From Pleionea sp052032335 (GTDB lineage Bacteria; Pseudomonadota; Gammaproteobacteria; Enterobacterales; Kangiellaceae), in contig JBPEWV010000204.1 of assembly GCA_052032335.1 (NCBI GenBank), positions 1 to 5,864 on the forward strand: a stretch of 5,864 nucleotides of DNA, written 5' to 3'. Below the pieces are notes generated by a model. That model was not told the DNA's origin. It searched no databases and saw only the letters and a program-made list of their open reading frames with translations. The first letter of the stretch is position 1. Each line of letters begins with the position of its first letter. This document shows, one piece after another, positions 1-5,864 of the stretch. The position numbers and the translations under genes are program-made.

Positions 1-1970
1 AGCTTCAAGTCTCCGAGATAGGGTTCAAAGTGTTTCCACTGCTTCAGACCTTTGGTGTTGATGGGTTGCCTTACCTGTTCTGCGCTGGCGGTTCGTACCG
101 AGCGTTTGGTTTTATAAAATTCCAGGCACTCCGATTCAAAGGGTAATTCTAAGAATTCGAGCATGCGCTTAACATGTGTTTCAAAGTCAGCGACAAGTTC
201 TTCGTACTGAACCAATAGAATATCGTCAGCGAACAGGGACTGCCAATGACTCATTAAGTCTTCGTATCCTCGATAATAATGGCCTATTGTTTCAAGGCTG
301 TAAGAAAACTCCTGGCCTTCGGCGAACAGTTGCTTGAAACCGCTGAAGCAGCAAGCCATGGCTGAGCGACGTGCATCGATGATTTTTGCATTCGGCAAAA
401 TAAGTTTGATTAAACCAATATGCTGAAAATTATTGGGCATCTTATCGATAAAAAATGGGGCGTTCTGTCGGTGAATGCGGGTTTCTTCGATGTATTGTTG
501 GCCCAGTTCTTTCAGCTGAGCATCACTCATTGAAGAAAGAACCCCAGGGTATTTTGCTTCCTGCTCTTTTTTAAGCCGTCCATTAAGACGGTAAACGAGT
601 GACAATATATTGGCCAACTCGAGTGTTCCGTCGACCTGTGAATGGGACGCCAGAATTTGCTCGATCAAAGTGGAGCCCGCACGAGGTAAACCGACAATAA
701 AAATCGGATCCGGAGCCATGTAACCCTGGTTGGCTTTTCGCTCGATTAGCTGGGGCGTAAAAAACTGCTTTTGTTTTTCAAACTCATTTTGTTTTTTCTC
801 AGAGCTGTAACGCGACTCGGTTCTTTTTAATTGATTGCCTTTCTCATAATATTCGAATGAACGTGCGTATTCTTTTCTGTCTTCAAATGCTTTTCCCAAA
901 GCAAAGCATAAATGATAGCGATCGACTTTTTGAATTGTTTGCGATTGTTCATGCGATAACATGGCCTCTATTTGCTCATCCGAAAACTGGTAGGTCTTCA
1001 GGTTGGCCAGACTCCAGTAAGCGTCACCAAAATCGGGTTTGACTTGATAAGCGCTTCGATACGCATTAACTGCTTCTCGATTGTTTCCCGCGGTTTTATA
1101 GGCATGTCCGAGCATCAGAAAAATGCCTTCGCTGTCGGGCAGTTTTTTCAGTGCTTTTTTATAGTAGTCGATAGCGGTGTCCAGTTGGTTTAACGCAACA
1201 CACTGATCGGCGTATATCGATTGGTAGACAGGATTGGAGTTGTCGGACTCAAGCAATGCCTGAGCTTGCTCAAAAGCCTTTTGAAATTTCTGGCGCTTAT
1301 TCAATACGTGGACGTAGTCAATCCGTGCGGGTTGATAGTCGGGATTAAACTCTAGACAACTTTCCAATAAAAATTCCGAGTCGTCTAGAACGTATTGTTT
1401 GGTACCCAGTACCGCCAGTAATCGCATTGCTTCGGGATGACTGGGCGCACTCAGTAAAAAAGCACGACATATCTTTTCCGCTTTATAAAAACGACTTTCG
1501 TAAATCATACTGTTTACCGAGAGCAGTTCGCGAGGCATCGAGGAAAAATGTTGGATATTGGTGTGTGCTATCTGTTTTTGATGCGTTGAGGTTGAAAACT
1601 GTTCTATAAATTGCCAGCTGGCCAACAAGGTGGGGTTGAGCTTAACGGCAGTTTGATAGGCTTTTAAAGCATCTTTGGTGTTGCCCATGGCACGATAGCA
1701 ATGACCTTTCTCTTGAAATGCCCGACCGTAGCCTGGTGATAGTCGAATGAGATGTTCGATGGCATTCATTGCTTCCGATAGGTGCTTTAAATAACGCAAA
1801 CAAACACAGTGTAAGTATAGTGCTTCTTCATCGACGGGCTTTTGCTTTAAGGTTTCCACCGCAAGCTGATTCGCTTTCTGGAACTGACCTTGTTGCATCA
1901 ATGCTTTCGCATGCATCAAGTCAGATGATTCATTGTTCGTGTCAGTCATTTCTGCTGGCTGTGTTGTCAT
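1..1970 (-). CDS. TPR-repeat sulfotransferase, 3' end cut by window edge
   Basis: Open reading frame of 656 codons without a stop, starting with ATG at 1970 and running off the left edge. No signal peptide or membrane segment is seen, so it should be cytoplasmic. The N-terminal half carries TPR repeats, clearest at about residues 16-49, 50-79, 81-114, 247-280 and 281-314; these usually bind peptide or protein partners. From about residue 420 comes a PAPS-dependent sulfotransferase domain. The 5'-phosphosulfate loop is PIFIVGLPRAGSTLIEQ (422-438), followed by DKMPNN (509-514), the 3'-phosphate region around RRSAMACCFSGF (534-545) and the family's C-terminal motif RTASAEQVRQP (626-636) with W645. 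Known chemistry of the family is transfer of sulfate from PAPS to a hydroxyl or amine; the acceptor is unknown. Comparison with family length suggests only some 5-30 residues are missing. The proline usual after RR-x in the 3'-phosphate motif is Ala537 here. No Shine-Dalgarno is visible before ATG 1970; Met8 and Met19 are alternative starts, also without one. The gene lies 126 bases downstream of the receptor gene on the same strand, probably cotranscribed with it. The fold assignment is firm; the substrate is not known. Confidence 0.93.
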   Translation of the reverse strand, partial: MTTQPAEMTDTNNESSDLMHAKALMQQGQFQKANQLAVETLKQKPVDEEALYLHCVCLRYLKHLSEAMNAIEHLIRLSPGYGRAFQEKGHCYRAMGNTKDALKAYQTAVKLNPTLLASWQFIEQFSTSTHQKQIAHTNIQHFSSMPRELLSVNSMIYESRFYKAEKICRAFLLSAPSHPEAMRLLAVLGTKQYVLDDSEFLLESCLEFNPDYQPARIDYVHVLNKRQKFQKAFEQAQALLESDNSNPVYQSIYADQCVALNQLDTAIDYYKKALKKLPDSEGIFLMLGHAYKTAGNNREAVNAYRSAYQVKPDFGDAYWSLANLKTYQFSDEQIEAMLSHEQSQTIQKVDRYHLCFALGKAFEDRKEYARSFEYYEKGNQLKRTESRYSSEKKQNEFEKQKQFFTPQLIERKANQGYMAPDPIFIVGLPRAGSTLIEQILASHSQVDGTLELANILSLVYRLNGRLKKEQEAKYPGVLSSMSDAQLKELGQQYIEETRIHRQNAPFFIDKMPNNFQHIGLIKLILPNAKIIDARRSAMACCFSGFKQLFAEGQEFSYSLETIGHYYRGYEDLMSHWQSLFADDILLVQYEELVADFETHVKRMLEFLELPFESECLEFYKTKRSVRTASAEQVRQPINTKGLKQWKHFEPYLGDLK

Positions 1971-1978
1971 AACATACG

Positions 1979-2005
1979 AATATAGCGGTGGGATTTTGTT
2001 AGCAA
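1979..2005 (-). promoter_or_regulatory. Possible sigma70-like promoter directly before the sulfotransferase gene
   Basis: On the minus strand a TATATT box (1979-1984) lies 15 bases after TTGCTA (2000-2005), or 16 after CTTGCT (2001-2006). The -10 box is only 8 bases from the ATG at 1970, so a transcript from here would be nearly leaderless, which would agree with the absence of a ribosome binding site. The -35 match is weak and such boxes occur by chance in AT-rich gaps. Confidence 0.25.
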
Positions 2006-2014
2006 GATAACAAA
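1995..2014. repeat. 7-bp inverted repeat upstream of the sulfotransferase gene
   Basis: TTTGTTA (1995-2001) and TAACAAA (2008-2014) are perfect reverse complements separated by 6 bases. The dyad covers the -35-like element proposed for the sulfotransferase and ends 24 bases from its start codon. It could be an operator or a small RNA hairpin. It lacks a GC-rich stem and a following T-run, so it is not a normal intrinsic terminator. Confidence 0.5.
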
Positions 2015-2017
2015 CAT

Positions 2018-2085
2018 GATCGCCATGTCTCAAGTGGCAGTGTTTCAATGAGCTAGGTTTTAATTAGCTTTGAGCCATGGCGATC
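2018..2085 (-). repeat. Long inverted repeat (nested hairpin) between receptor and sulfotransferase genes
   Basis: Arms at 2018-2033 and 2070-2085 are reverse complements at 15 of 16 positions, with a single internal mismatch (T2028 against G2075... paired region). The 36-base loop contains a second stem, AGCTA (2051-2055) with TAGCT (2065-2069), directly against the right arm. On the minus-strand transcript this folds into a strong outer stem with a 5-bp inner stem and about 17 unpaired bases. It begins 12 bases after the receptor stop codon. The sequence after it is only moderately T-rich, so it is not a textbook intrinsic terminator. More likely roles are partial termination, protection of the receptor mRNA 3' end, or processing that sets different levels for the two genes. 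No target-site duplication is seen at its edges. Confidence 0.7.
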
Positions 2086-2096
2086 GTCTGGCTGGA

Positions 2097-4535
2097 TCAA
2101 TAAGTGTAAGACACCGAAATACCGGTCGTTCTTGGGCGGTTCGTCGACACCCTTCGAATATCGTCCAGATTGTTAATGAACAATTCGGCTCGTTCATCGG
2201 TAACGTTGTCGATAAAGAACTTAATTTTCCACAAATCTTTTTCGATACCTACCGAGAAGTTGGCCAGTGTGTAAGCGTCTTGTTGTTCTCTTTCTGCGGC
2301 GACGATCGAGTTGTACGACTTGCTGGCGTGTTGGATGCCCAATTGCCAATTGGCTAGATACTCGCCTATCTCAAAGTCGTACTGCGCTCTTAGATTGGCT
2401 TGGAACTCAGGGGTCATGGGCAATTCACTACCAATAGGCGCCAGCTCAATGACTTGTGCGTTAACATTGGTGAGTTCCGTTTGATTCAACGAAAACGCAC
2501 CGTATAAGGTCAGTGGGCTGTCAGTTCGCCAGATAAAATTGGATTCCAGACCGGTGATTTCTGAGTCTGCTGCGTTTTCAATAAAGGTCAGAATTGACAC
2601 ATTGACCGGATCGAAACGAGAAACCTGCATGTCCGTCCACTTGATGCGATAGAGGTTACCGTTCCAGCGGAATGAGCCATCCATCAAAGTTGATTTCCAA
2701 CCAAATTCATAATTTTGGACATCATCGGTGCTGTAGGTGACATTGACTGTCGGAAAGTCGGGATTCGCTGACGGTAATCCTCCGCCGCGGTTAAAACCGC
2801 CGGGACGGAACCCCTCGGAATAAGTTGCGTAGAACATGATGTCATCGCTGTATTGGTATTTACCGCTAATTTTGGGGATGATGTCATCAATTTTTAAGGG
2901 TTCTCCGGTATGCCCACCGCTACTGTCGTAGTCACGTCCTCCGCCGCCTTCGACCGTGGTCAGGTCACCATCGGGCCAAAATTCCGCGTTGTTGGCAAAG
3001 TTGGATGACCCGGTAAAATCGGACTCTATTTCGTAGCGACGTAGGCCAAGGACACCGGTGAATTTGTCGGTAAAGTCGTATTCCACTTCGCCAAAAACGG
3101 CGATATGTTCTTCGGAGCGGGTTATATCATTGTAAAAGGCGATCGGAAGAGGGCGTGTTGCATTGCTGATGTTATTGGCAGAGGCAATAGGGGCATTCGG
3201 GAAAAAGCCCAGATCTTCCACTGCCATGTAGTAATAATCGTCCAGCGTTTTGATTTCGAAGTCGTCGAAGAATACGCCTGCCGTTACTCTCAATGGTTTT
3301 AAAGGATCCGTTGCGATACGGAATTCATTCGTAAAGCGCTCTTGCTCCTGATAGCCTTTGAATCCTTTGGTCGGATCCAGACAAGCGCGAGTCGCGTCGT
3401 AAGTACAGGTGTAAAACGGTATGAAGGCACCTGAGTTGTTGTAGCCAGTGTAGTCGATGGACTGTTCGATTTCTCGATCGAGAAATGCGCCGGTGTAAAC
3501 AAGTTCAAGGGCTTCCATTCGCCCTGTCAGGGTCCAGGAGGTCTGGTTAAATTCGTCCCGTAGCTTATCCGGAAAATAGCGGTTAACGGCGAGATCACCG
3601 ACTTCGGGATCATAATCAAAGACACCGTCGGCTCCTAGCTCCTGTTGCGCATGCTGTACCAGAAAATCCCATTCTTCGTTGATCCAATATTTCATGCCGA
3701 GGCGATAGCCCTTGTAATAGCTATCGTTGAAATCATCTTCTGCCAGATCGGTATTTCTGGTTGTTTCATAGGTAGTGTCGTCAGGTAGCTCTTGTACCGA
3801 GTCGGCAACATTCGGATTAATCTCAGGATCGAGGGTAAACTCGCCGATTTTATTATCGATATAGCCACCTCGGTGTACGTTGTAGAAAGCAAGTCGAGCG
3901 GCAAAGTTTTTGGTCAGTGGAAAATTCATATAGCCTTCCACTGAGTTGTTCATTTCGCCGCCATGGGTATCTGAAATCGTTGAGCTAATACCTGCTTCAA
4001 AATCGTATTGTCGAGGTTTATTGGTTATGTAACGTACCGTTCCCGCTTGAGAGCTGGCACCAAATAAAGTGCCCTGCGGTCCGGGAAGCACCTCTATACG
4101 TTGCAGATCGGTTGCGAATACATCCAGGTTTCTTCCTGGCGCAGTGACGGGCTGCTCATCAATGTAGAGGGCAACATTCGGCATGGTACCCTGAGCGCCG
4201 GATAACATGGTTGTGATGGGCTGAATGGCCATGCCACGAATAAACACGTCGTTTTGTCCGGGACCGCGTCCACCGACGGAGACATTGGGCATGTAACGGA
4301 CGAAGTCATCGAAATTACCAATATTCTGGTCTTTAATTTCTTGCATGGTCAGAGCTTGCACGGCGATGGGTGTTTCTTGATTATTTTGAACCCGTTTGCT
4401 GGCAGTGACGTAGACGACCGGAATCTTCGATTCGTCGACTTCGACATCTTCCGATTTCTCTTCTTGGGCGTGCACCGCCATATTCGCTGTGAGTGCGTAA
4501 ATAACGGCTTTGCTCAATGCATTCAGTTTCTTCAT
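2097..4535 (-). CDS. TonB-dependent outer-membrane receptor, complete
   Basis: An 812-residue protein with stop TGA at 2097-2099. It should import a scarce or large ligand across the outer membrane using TonB-ExbBD energy. Residues 1-23 form a signal peptide (two lysines, hydrophobic core, cleavage after VHA). An acidic linker (24-37) leads to a TonB-box-like segment IPVVYVTA (38-45). The plug spans about 53-174, with VFIRGM (97-102) and LPGPQGTLFGASSQAG (150-165). The rest is beta-barrel, with a NEYEFGWK-like strand (NYEFGWK), the C-terminal N-V-T-D motif and a last strand GISVSYTY ending in Tyr812, the usual BamA recognition signal. Length is normal for the family. The only two cysteines are C377 and C385, seven residues apart, probably in an external loop as a disulfide. 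A glycine-rich stretch (VEGGGGRDYDSSGG) is another likely surface loop. The start is supported by an AGGAG site upstream. The ligand cannot be told from sequence: this family covers siderophores, glycans, steroids, peptides and others, and no iron or glycan genes are adjacent. The TPR-sulfotransferase gene follows on the same strand. Confidence 0.96.
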   Translation of the reverse strand: MKKLNALSKAVIYALTANMAVHAQEEKSEDVEVDESKIPVVYVTASKRVQNNQETPIAVQALTMQEIKDQNIGNFDDFVRYMPNVSVGGRGPGQNDVFIRGMAIQPITTMLSGAQGTMPNVALYIDEQPVTAPGRNLDVFATDLQRIEVLPGPQGTLFGASSQAGTVRYITNKPRQYDFEAGISSTISDTHGGEMNNSVEGYMNFPLTKNFAARLAFYNVHRGGYIDNKIGEFTLDPEINPNVADSVQELPDDTTYETTRNTDLAEDDFNDSYYKGYRLGMKYWINEEWDFLVQHAQQELGADGVFDYDPEVGDLAVNRYFPDKLRDEFNQTSWTLTGRMEALELVYTGAFLDREIEQSIDYTGYNNSGAFIPFYTCTYDATRACLDPTKGFKGYQEQERFTNEFRIATDPLKPLRVTAGVFFDDFEIKTLDDYYYMAVEDLGFFPNAPIASANNISNATRPLPIAFYNDITRSEEHIAVFGEVEYDFTDKFTGVLGLRRYEIESDFTGSSNFANNAEFWPDGDLTTVEGGGGRDYDSSGGHTGEPLKIDDIIPKISGKYQYSDDIMFYATYSEGFRPGGFNRGGGLPSANPDFPTVNVTYSTDDVQNYEFGWKSTLMDGSFRWNGNLYRIKWTDMQVSRFDPVNVSILTFIENAADSEITGLESNFIWRTDSPLTLYGAFSLNQTELTNVNAQVIELAPIGSELPMTPEFQANLRAQYDFEIGEYLANWQLGIQHASKSYNSIVAAEREQQDAYTLANFSVGIEKDLWKIKFFIDNVTDERAELFINNLDDIRRVSTNRPRTTGISVSYTY

Positions 4536-4546
4536 TTTATTTACGA

Positions 4547-4552
4547 TCTCCT
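4547..4552 (-). promoter_or_regulatory. Ribosome binding site of the receptor gene
   Basis: AGGAGA on the minus strand lies 11 bases before the ATG at 4535. The spacing is slightly long but the match is strong, and it fixes the start that gives a proper signal peptide. The sulfotransferase start downstream has no comparable site. Confidence 0.7.
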
Positions 4553-4588
4553 ATTTCTAGACGACTTACGTGACCTTAGCCAATCAAC

Positions 4589-4603
4589 CGAGTTGTCAAC
4601 TCG
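4589..4603. promoter_or_regulatory. Perfect 15-bp dyad over a TTGACA box, candidate operator of the receptor gene
   Basis: CGAGTTG (4589-4595) and CAACTCG (4597-4603) are perfect reverse complements around a single central base. On the minus strand the dyad contains the consensus -35 hexamer TTGACA (4594-4599), 54 bases or more upstream of the receptor ATG. A regulator bound here would block RNA polymerase. The caveat is that no good -10 box follows: the nearest are TAAGGT at 15 bases and AGGTCA at 17 bases. The promoter itself is therefore uncertain while the dyad is clear. Confidence 0.45.
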
Positions 4604-4740
4604 ACCTAGGGATAGCGTACTGCTGGAGCGCTTAAATGTACGAATGAGCTTTCGCTGCAATTGTGACTAGCGGGTTGTTGCGTGAGCGTCGAGCGTTCCG
4701 CTGACTGAATAATAAAAACTTGGTTCTTATCGTTTATGAT

Positions 4741-4814
4741 AGTCAAGTATAGTCAATTAAGTTGGTTTTGCCTTAAGTGACTGATTCACTTGATTTAGTT
4801 GACTCAGTTTGAGT
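4741..4814. repeat. Cluster of short repeats and palindromes (AGTCAA pair, two hairpin-like dyads)
   Basis: AGTCAA occurs at 4741-4746 and 4751-4756, exactly 10 bases apart (one helical turn), and its complement TTGACT at 4799-4804. Between and beside these lie AAGTGA-5-TCACTT (4775-4780 and 4786-4791) and ACTCA-3-TGAGT (4802-4806 and 4810-4814). Such phased and palindromic sites are typical of regulator binding regions, and this block lies between two divergent genes. No known regulator consensus was matched. Confidence 0.4.
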
Positions 4815-5096
4815 GTTTTATTGCAATTTTTATGAACTTCGCATACCCAAACCGATGTATAGCCTAGCGATATTGGCACCCGATTTCAACGCCCTGGCCT
4901 CAGACAACGACTTTTTTCCCTCGGTATTGTCGGTGAAACTTGACGATCGTGCGCGTACCAATGAGTCTATGTTAAAAGACATACAATAGAATAAGCTGAT
5001 GTGATGTAGGGCCGGAGGAAAATCAGCGGTATTTTACTTGATTAGGCTGTTACGATTTAACCGTGGTGCGGGTTGCGTATACCGTCATGCAGTTAA

Positions 5097-5126
5097 TTGT
5101 ACTTTAGGCTATAGTTTTTATATATT
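5097..5126 (+). promoter_or_regulatory. Candidate promoter of the sensor gene
   Basis: TTGTAC (5097-5102) and TATATT (5121-5126) are spaced by 18 bases, an acceptable sigma70-type arrangement. Transcription would start near 5132 and leave a leader of about 75 bases before the ATG at 5207. It is the best pair seen in the 150 bases upstream, but AT-rich sequence gives such matches by chance. Confidence 0.35.
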
Positions 5127-5206
5127 GGAGCAAATGGCAAAAAATGACTCGACTTATGGAATCCCCTTGTCCTGATAGTGTAGTGGAAACAAAACAGTGA
5201 GCCTGT

Positions 5207-5864
5207 ATGAAACTGGCAAGTAAATTAAACTGGTTGCTTCTTGTTTCGATAGCTGTTGTAGCCACTTTATTTATACTTGTTTATGATCAAGTATCTGCGA
5301 CACTGAATGAGAAGCAGCTGAAACAAGAACTTTCGAAAGATTTATCTTTTATTAAACACGCCGTAAACGCAGAAAGAAAGTGGTTTGAATTAAAGTCGAG
5401 ACGTTTGGCACAACAGTCGCAATTGGCTCTTTTGAGAAATTCGTTTAATCAGGCCACCGATTCGATCGATAAACTGTTTTCGCAAGAGTTGGCATTGCGC
5501 GACTCACCTATAGAGACTATTCAACTGCTGGATCGTGACAAAAACGTTATTGTCTCGTCCGATTCTTTAGGCACTTACCGCAATGTACTTCGAGTCCCTC
5601 AGGATTTTTTATATCGGGACGGTAAAGATTTAAAGCGATACGACTATTATTCGAATCCGGAAGGTGGGCATTTTTTTCTAAGTCTCTCGACATTAAACAC
5701 AAAGGCCGACGACCAGTCCATTCTCATTTTACTCTCGGTATTTAATATTGAGTCGTTAAACAGTCTCGAAACGACCTTAAAAGAGCATTATGGCGCGGAT
5801 GTGTTCATTCGCTTTAGCCTGGTGAAAAACGATGCTCAGATCGAACGTTTACCCGGTGATATTG
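5207..5864 (+). CDS. Membrane-anchored sensor protein with Cache-like input region, 3' end cut by window edge
   Basis: The first 219 codons of a gene that runs off the right edge. The ATG at 5207 is the first possible ATG start: an in-frame TGA lies at 5198-5200, and no other methionine occurs in the visible part. Only a weak Shine-Dalgarno-like AGTGAG precedes it. Residues 9-26 form one hydrophobic membrane segment after a basic N-terminus (MKLASKLNW). Next comes a long charged helical stretch (about 33-95). At 105-118 comes IQLLDRDKNVIVSS, the pattern typical of Cache-type ligand-binding folds, followed by an aromatic-rich part (RYDYYSNPEGGHFFLS) and strands ILILLSVFNI. No second membrane segment is reached, so the sensor domain probably continues. 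The family normally feeds a cytoplasmic output such as a histidine kinase, GGDEF/EAL or chemoreceptor domain; which one applies here is not visible. It is transcribed away from the receptor gene, and a regulatory link is possible but unproven. I am confident of a real gene and a membrane sensor, less so of the Cache label. Confidence 0.8.
   Translation, partial: MKLASKLNWLLLVSIAVVATLFILVYDQVSATLNEKQLKQELSKDLSFIKHAVNAERKWFELKSRRLAQQSQLALLRNSFNQATDSIDKLFSQELALRDSPIETIQLLDRDKNVIVSSDSLGTYRNVLRVPQDFLYRDGKDLKRYDYYSNPEGGHFFLSLSTLNTKADDQSILILLSVFNIESLNSLETTLKEHYGADVFIRFSLVKNDAQIERLPGDI

Larger units (their letters stand above)
4553..5206. other. Divergent intergenic region, no convincing gene
   Basis: This stretch separates the receptor (leftward) from the sensor gene (rightward) and is far longer than needed for two simple promoters. 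The part 4700-4850 is AT-rich and holds the TGACT/AGTCA cluster and short palindromes. The part 4855-4990 is more GC-balanced and open in both directions: a 44-codon frame at 4855-4989 on plus and a 50-codon frame at 4830-4982 on minus. Neither has a ribosome binding site. A strong GGAGG at 5014-5018 (plus) is followed by no ATG or GTG at a usable distance. I see no tRNA, rRNA or known riboswitch. A decayed small gene or an unrecognised small RNA is possible. Confidence 0.6.

Noticed and set aside
1967..1975. Two-codon frame ATG-TTA-TGA on the minus strand overlapping the sulfotransferase start
   Set aside because: It is too short to interpret and easily produced by chance; there is no ribosome binding site and no arrest motif.
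2018..2085. Intrinsic terminator for the receptor gene
   Set aside because: The stem is strong, but the loop is large and the following minus-strand sequence (ATGTTTGTTATC) is not a continuous T-run. It is kept as a hairpin of unknown role.
857..2357. Several plus-strand frames of 60-95 codons under the sulfotransferase and receptor
   Set aside because: They are shadows of the minus-strand genes, which explain all of this sequence with continuous family motifs.
4254..4670. 138-codon plus-strand frame across the receptor start
   Set aside because: It is antisense to the receptor's signal peptide and plug, whose motifs are unmistakable. Its protein shows no recognisable domain, and the frame has no ribosome binding site.
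4741..4756. Tandem TTGACT as -35 boxes for the receptor gene
   Set aside because: No acceptable -10 box lies 16-18 bases downstream of either copy on the minus strand.
1..5864. CRISPR array, insertion sequence, tRNA or phage elements
   Set aside because: No regularly spaced repeats, transposase motifs, tRNA-like folds or integrase genes were seen.

Overview
This is a moderate-GC window (roughly 45%) whose gene content and protein style fit a marine or aquatic gammaproteobacterium, for example the Cellvibrionales/Alteromonadales type. That placement is an inference from a long TonB-dependent receptor, a TPR-sulfotransferase and a membrane sensor; no phylogenetic marker is present.

Layout. 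Positions 1-1970 (minus strand) hold a TPR-sulfotransferase fusion protein that runs off the left edge and lacks only its last residues. A 126-base gap (1971-2096) follows. It is unusually structured: a 16-base inverted repeat (15 of 16 paired) encloses a smaller stem, and a second 7-bp dyad lies next to the sulfotransferase start. Positions 2097-4535 (minus strand) hold a complete 812-residue TonB-dependent outer-membrane receptor with signal peptide, TonB-box-like segment, plug and beta-barrel ending in tyrosine. Positions 4536-5206 are a 671-base divergent intergenic region with no convincing gene. It contains the receptor's ribosome binding site, a perfect 15-bp dyad over a TTGACA box, a cluster of TGACT/AGTCA motifs and small palindromes, and a possible promoter for the rightward gene. 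Positions 5207-5864 (plus strand) hold the start of a membrane-anchored sensor protein (one transmembrane segment, then a Cache-like periplasmic region). It runs off the right edge, so its output domain is unseen.

How the genes may work together. The receptor and the sulfotransferase lie on the same strand, receptor first, and look like one transcription unit: a TonB-powered importer of an unknown ligand plus a cytoplasmic PAPS-dependent sulfotransferase. The divergent sensor may or may not be related. The ligand, the sulfated acceptor and the link between the two genes cannot be read from the sequence. The most unusual features are the structured gap between the two genes and the motif-rich promoter region.
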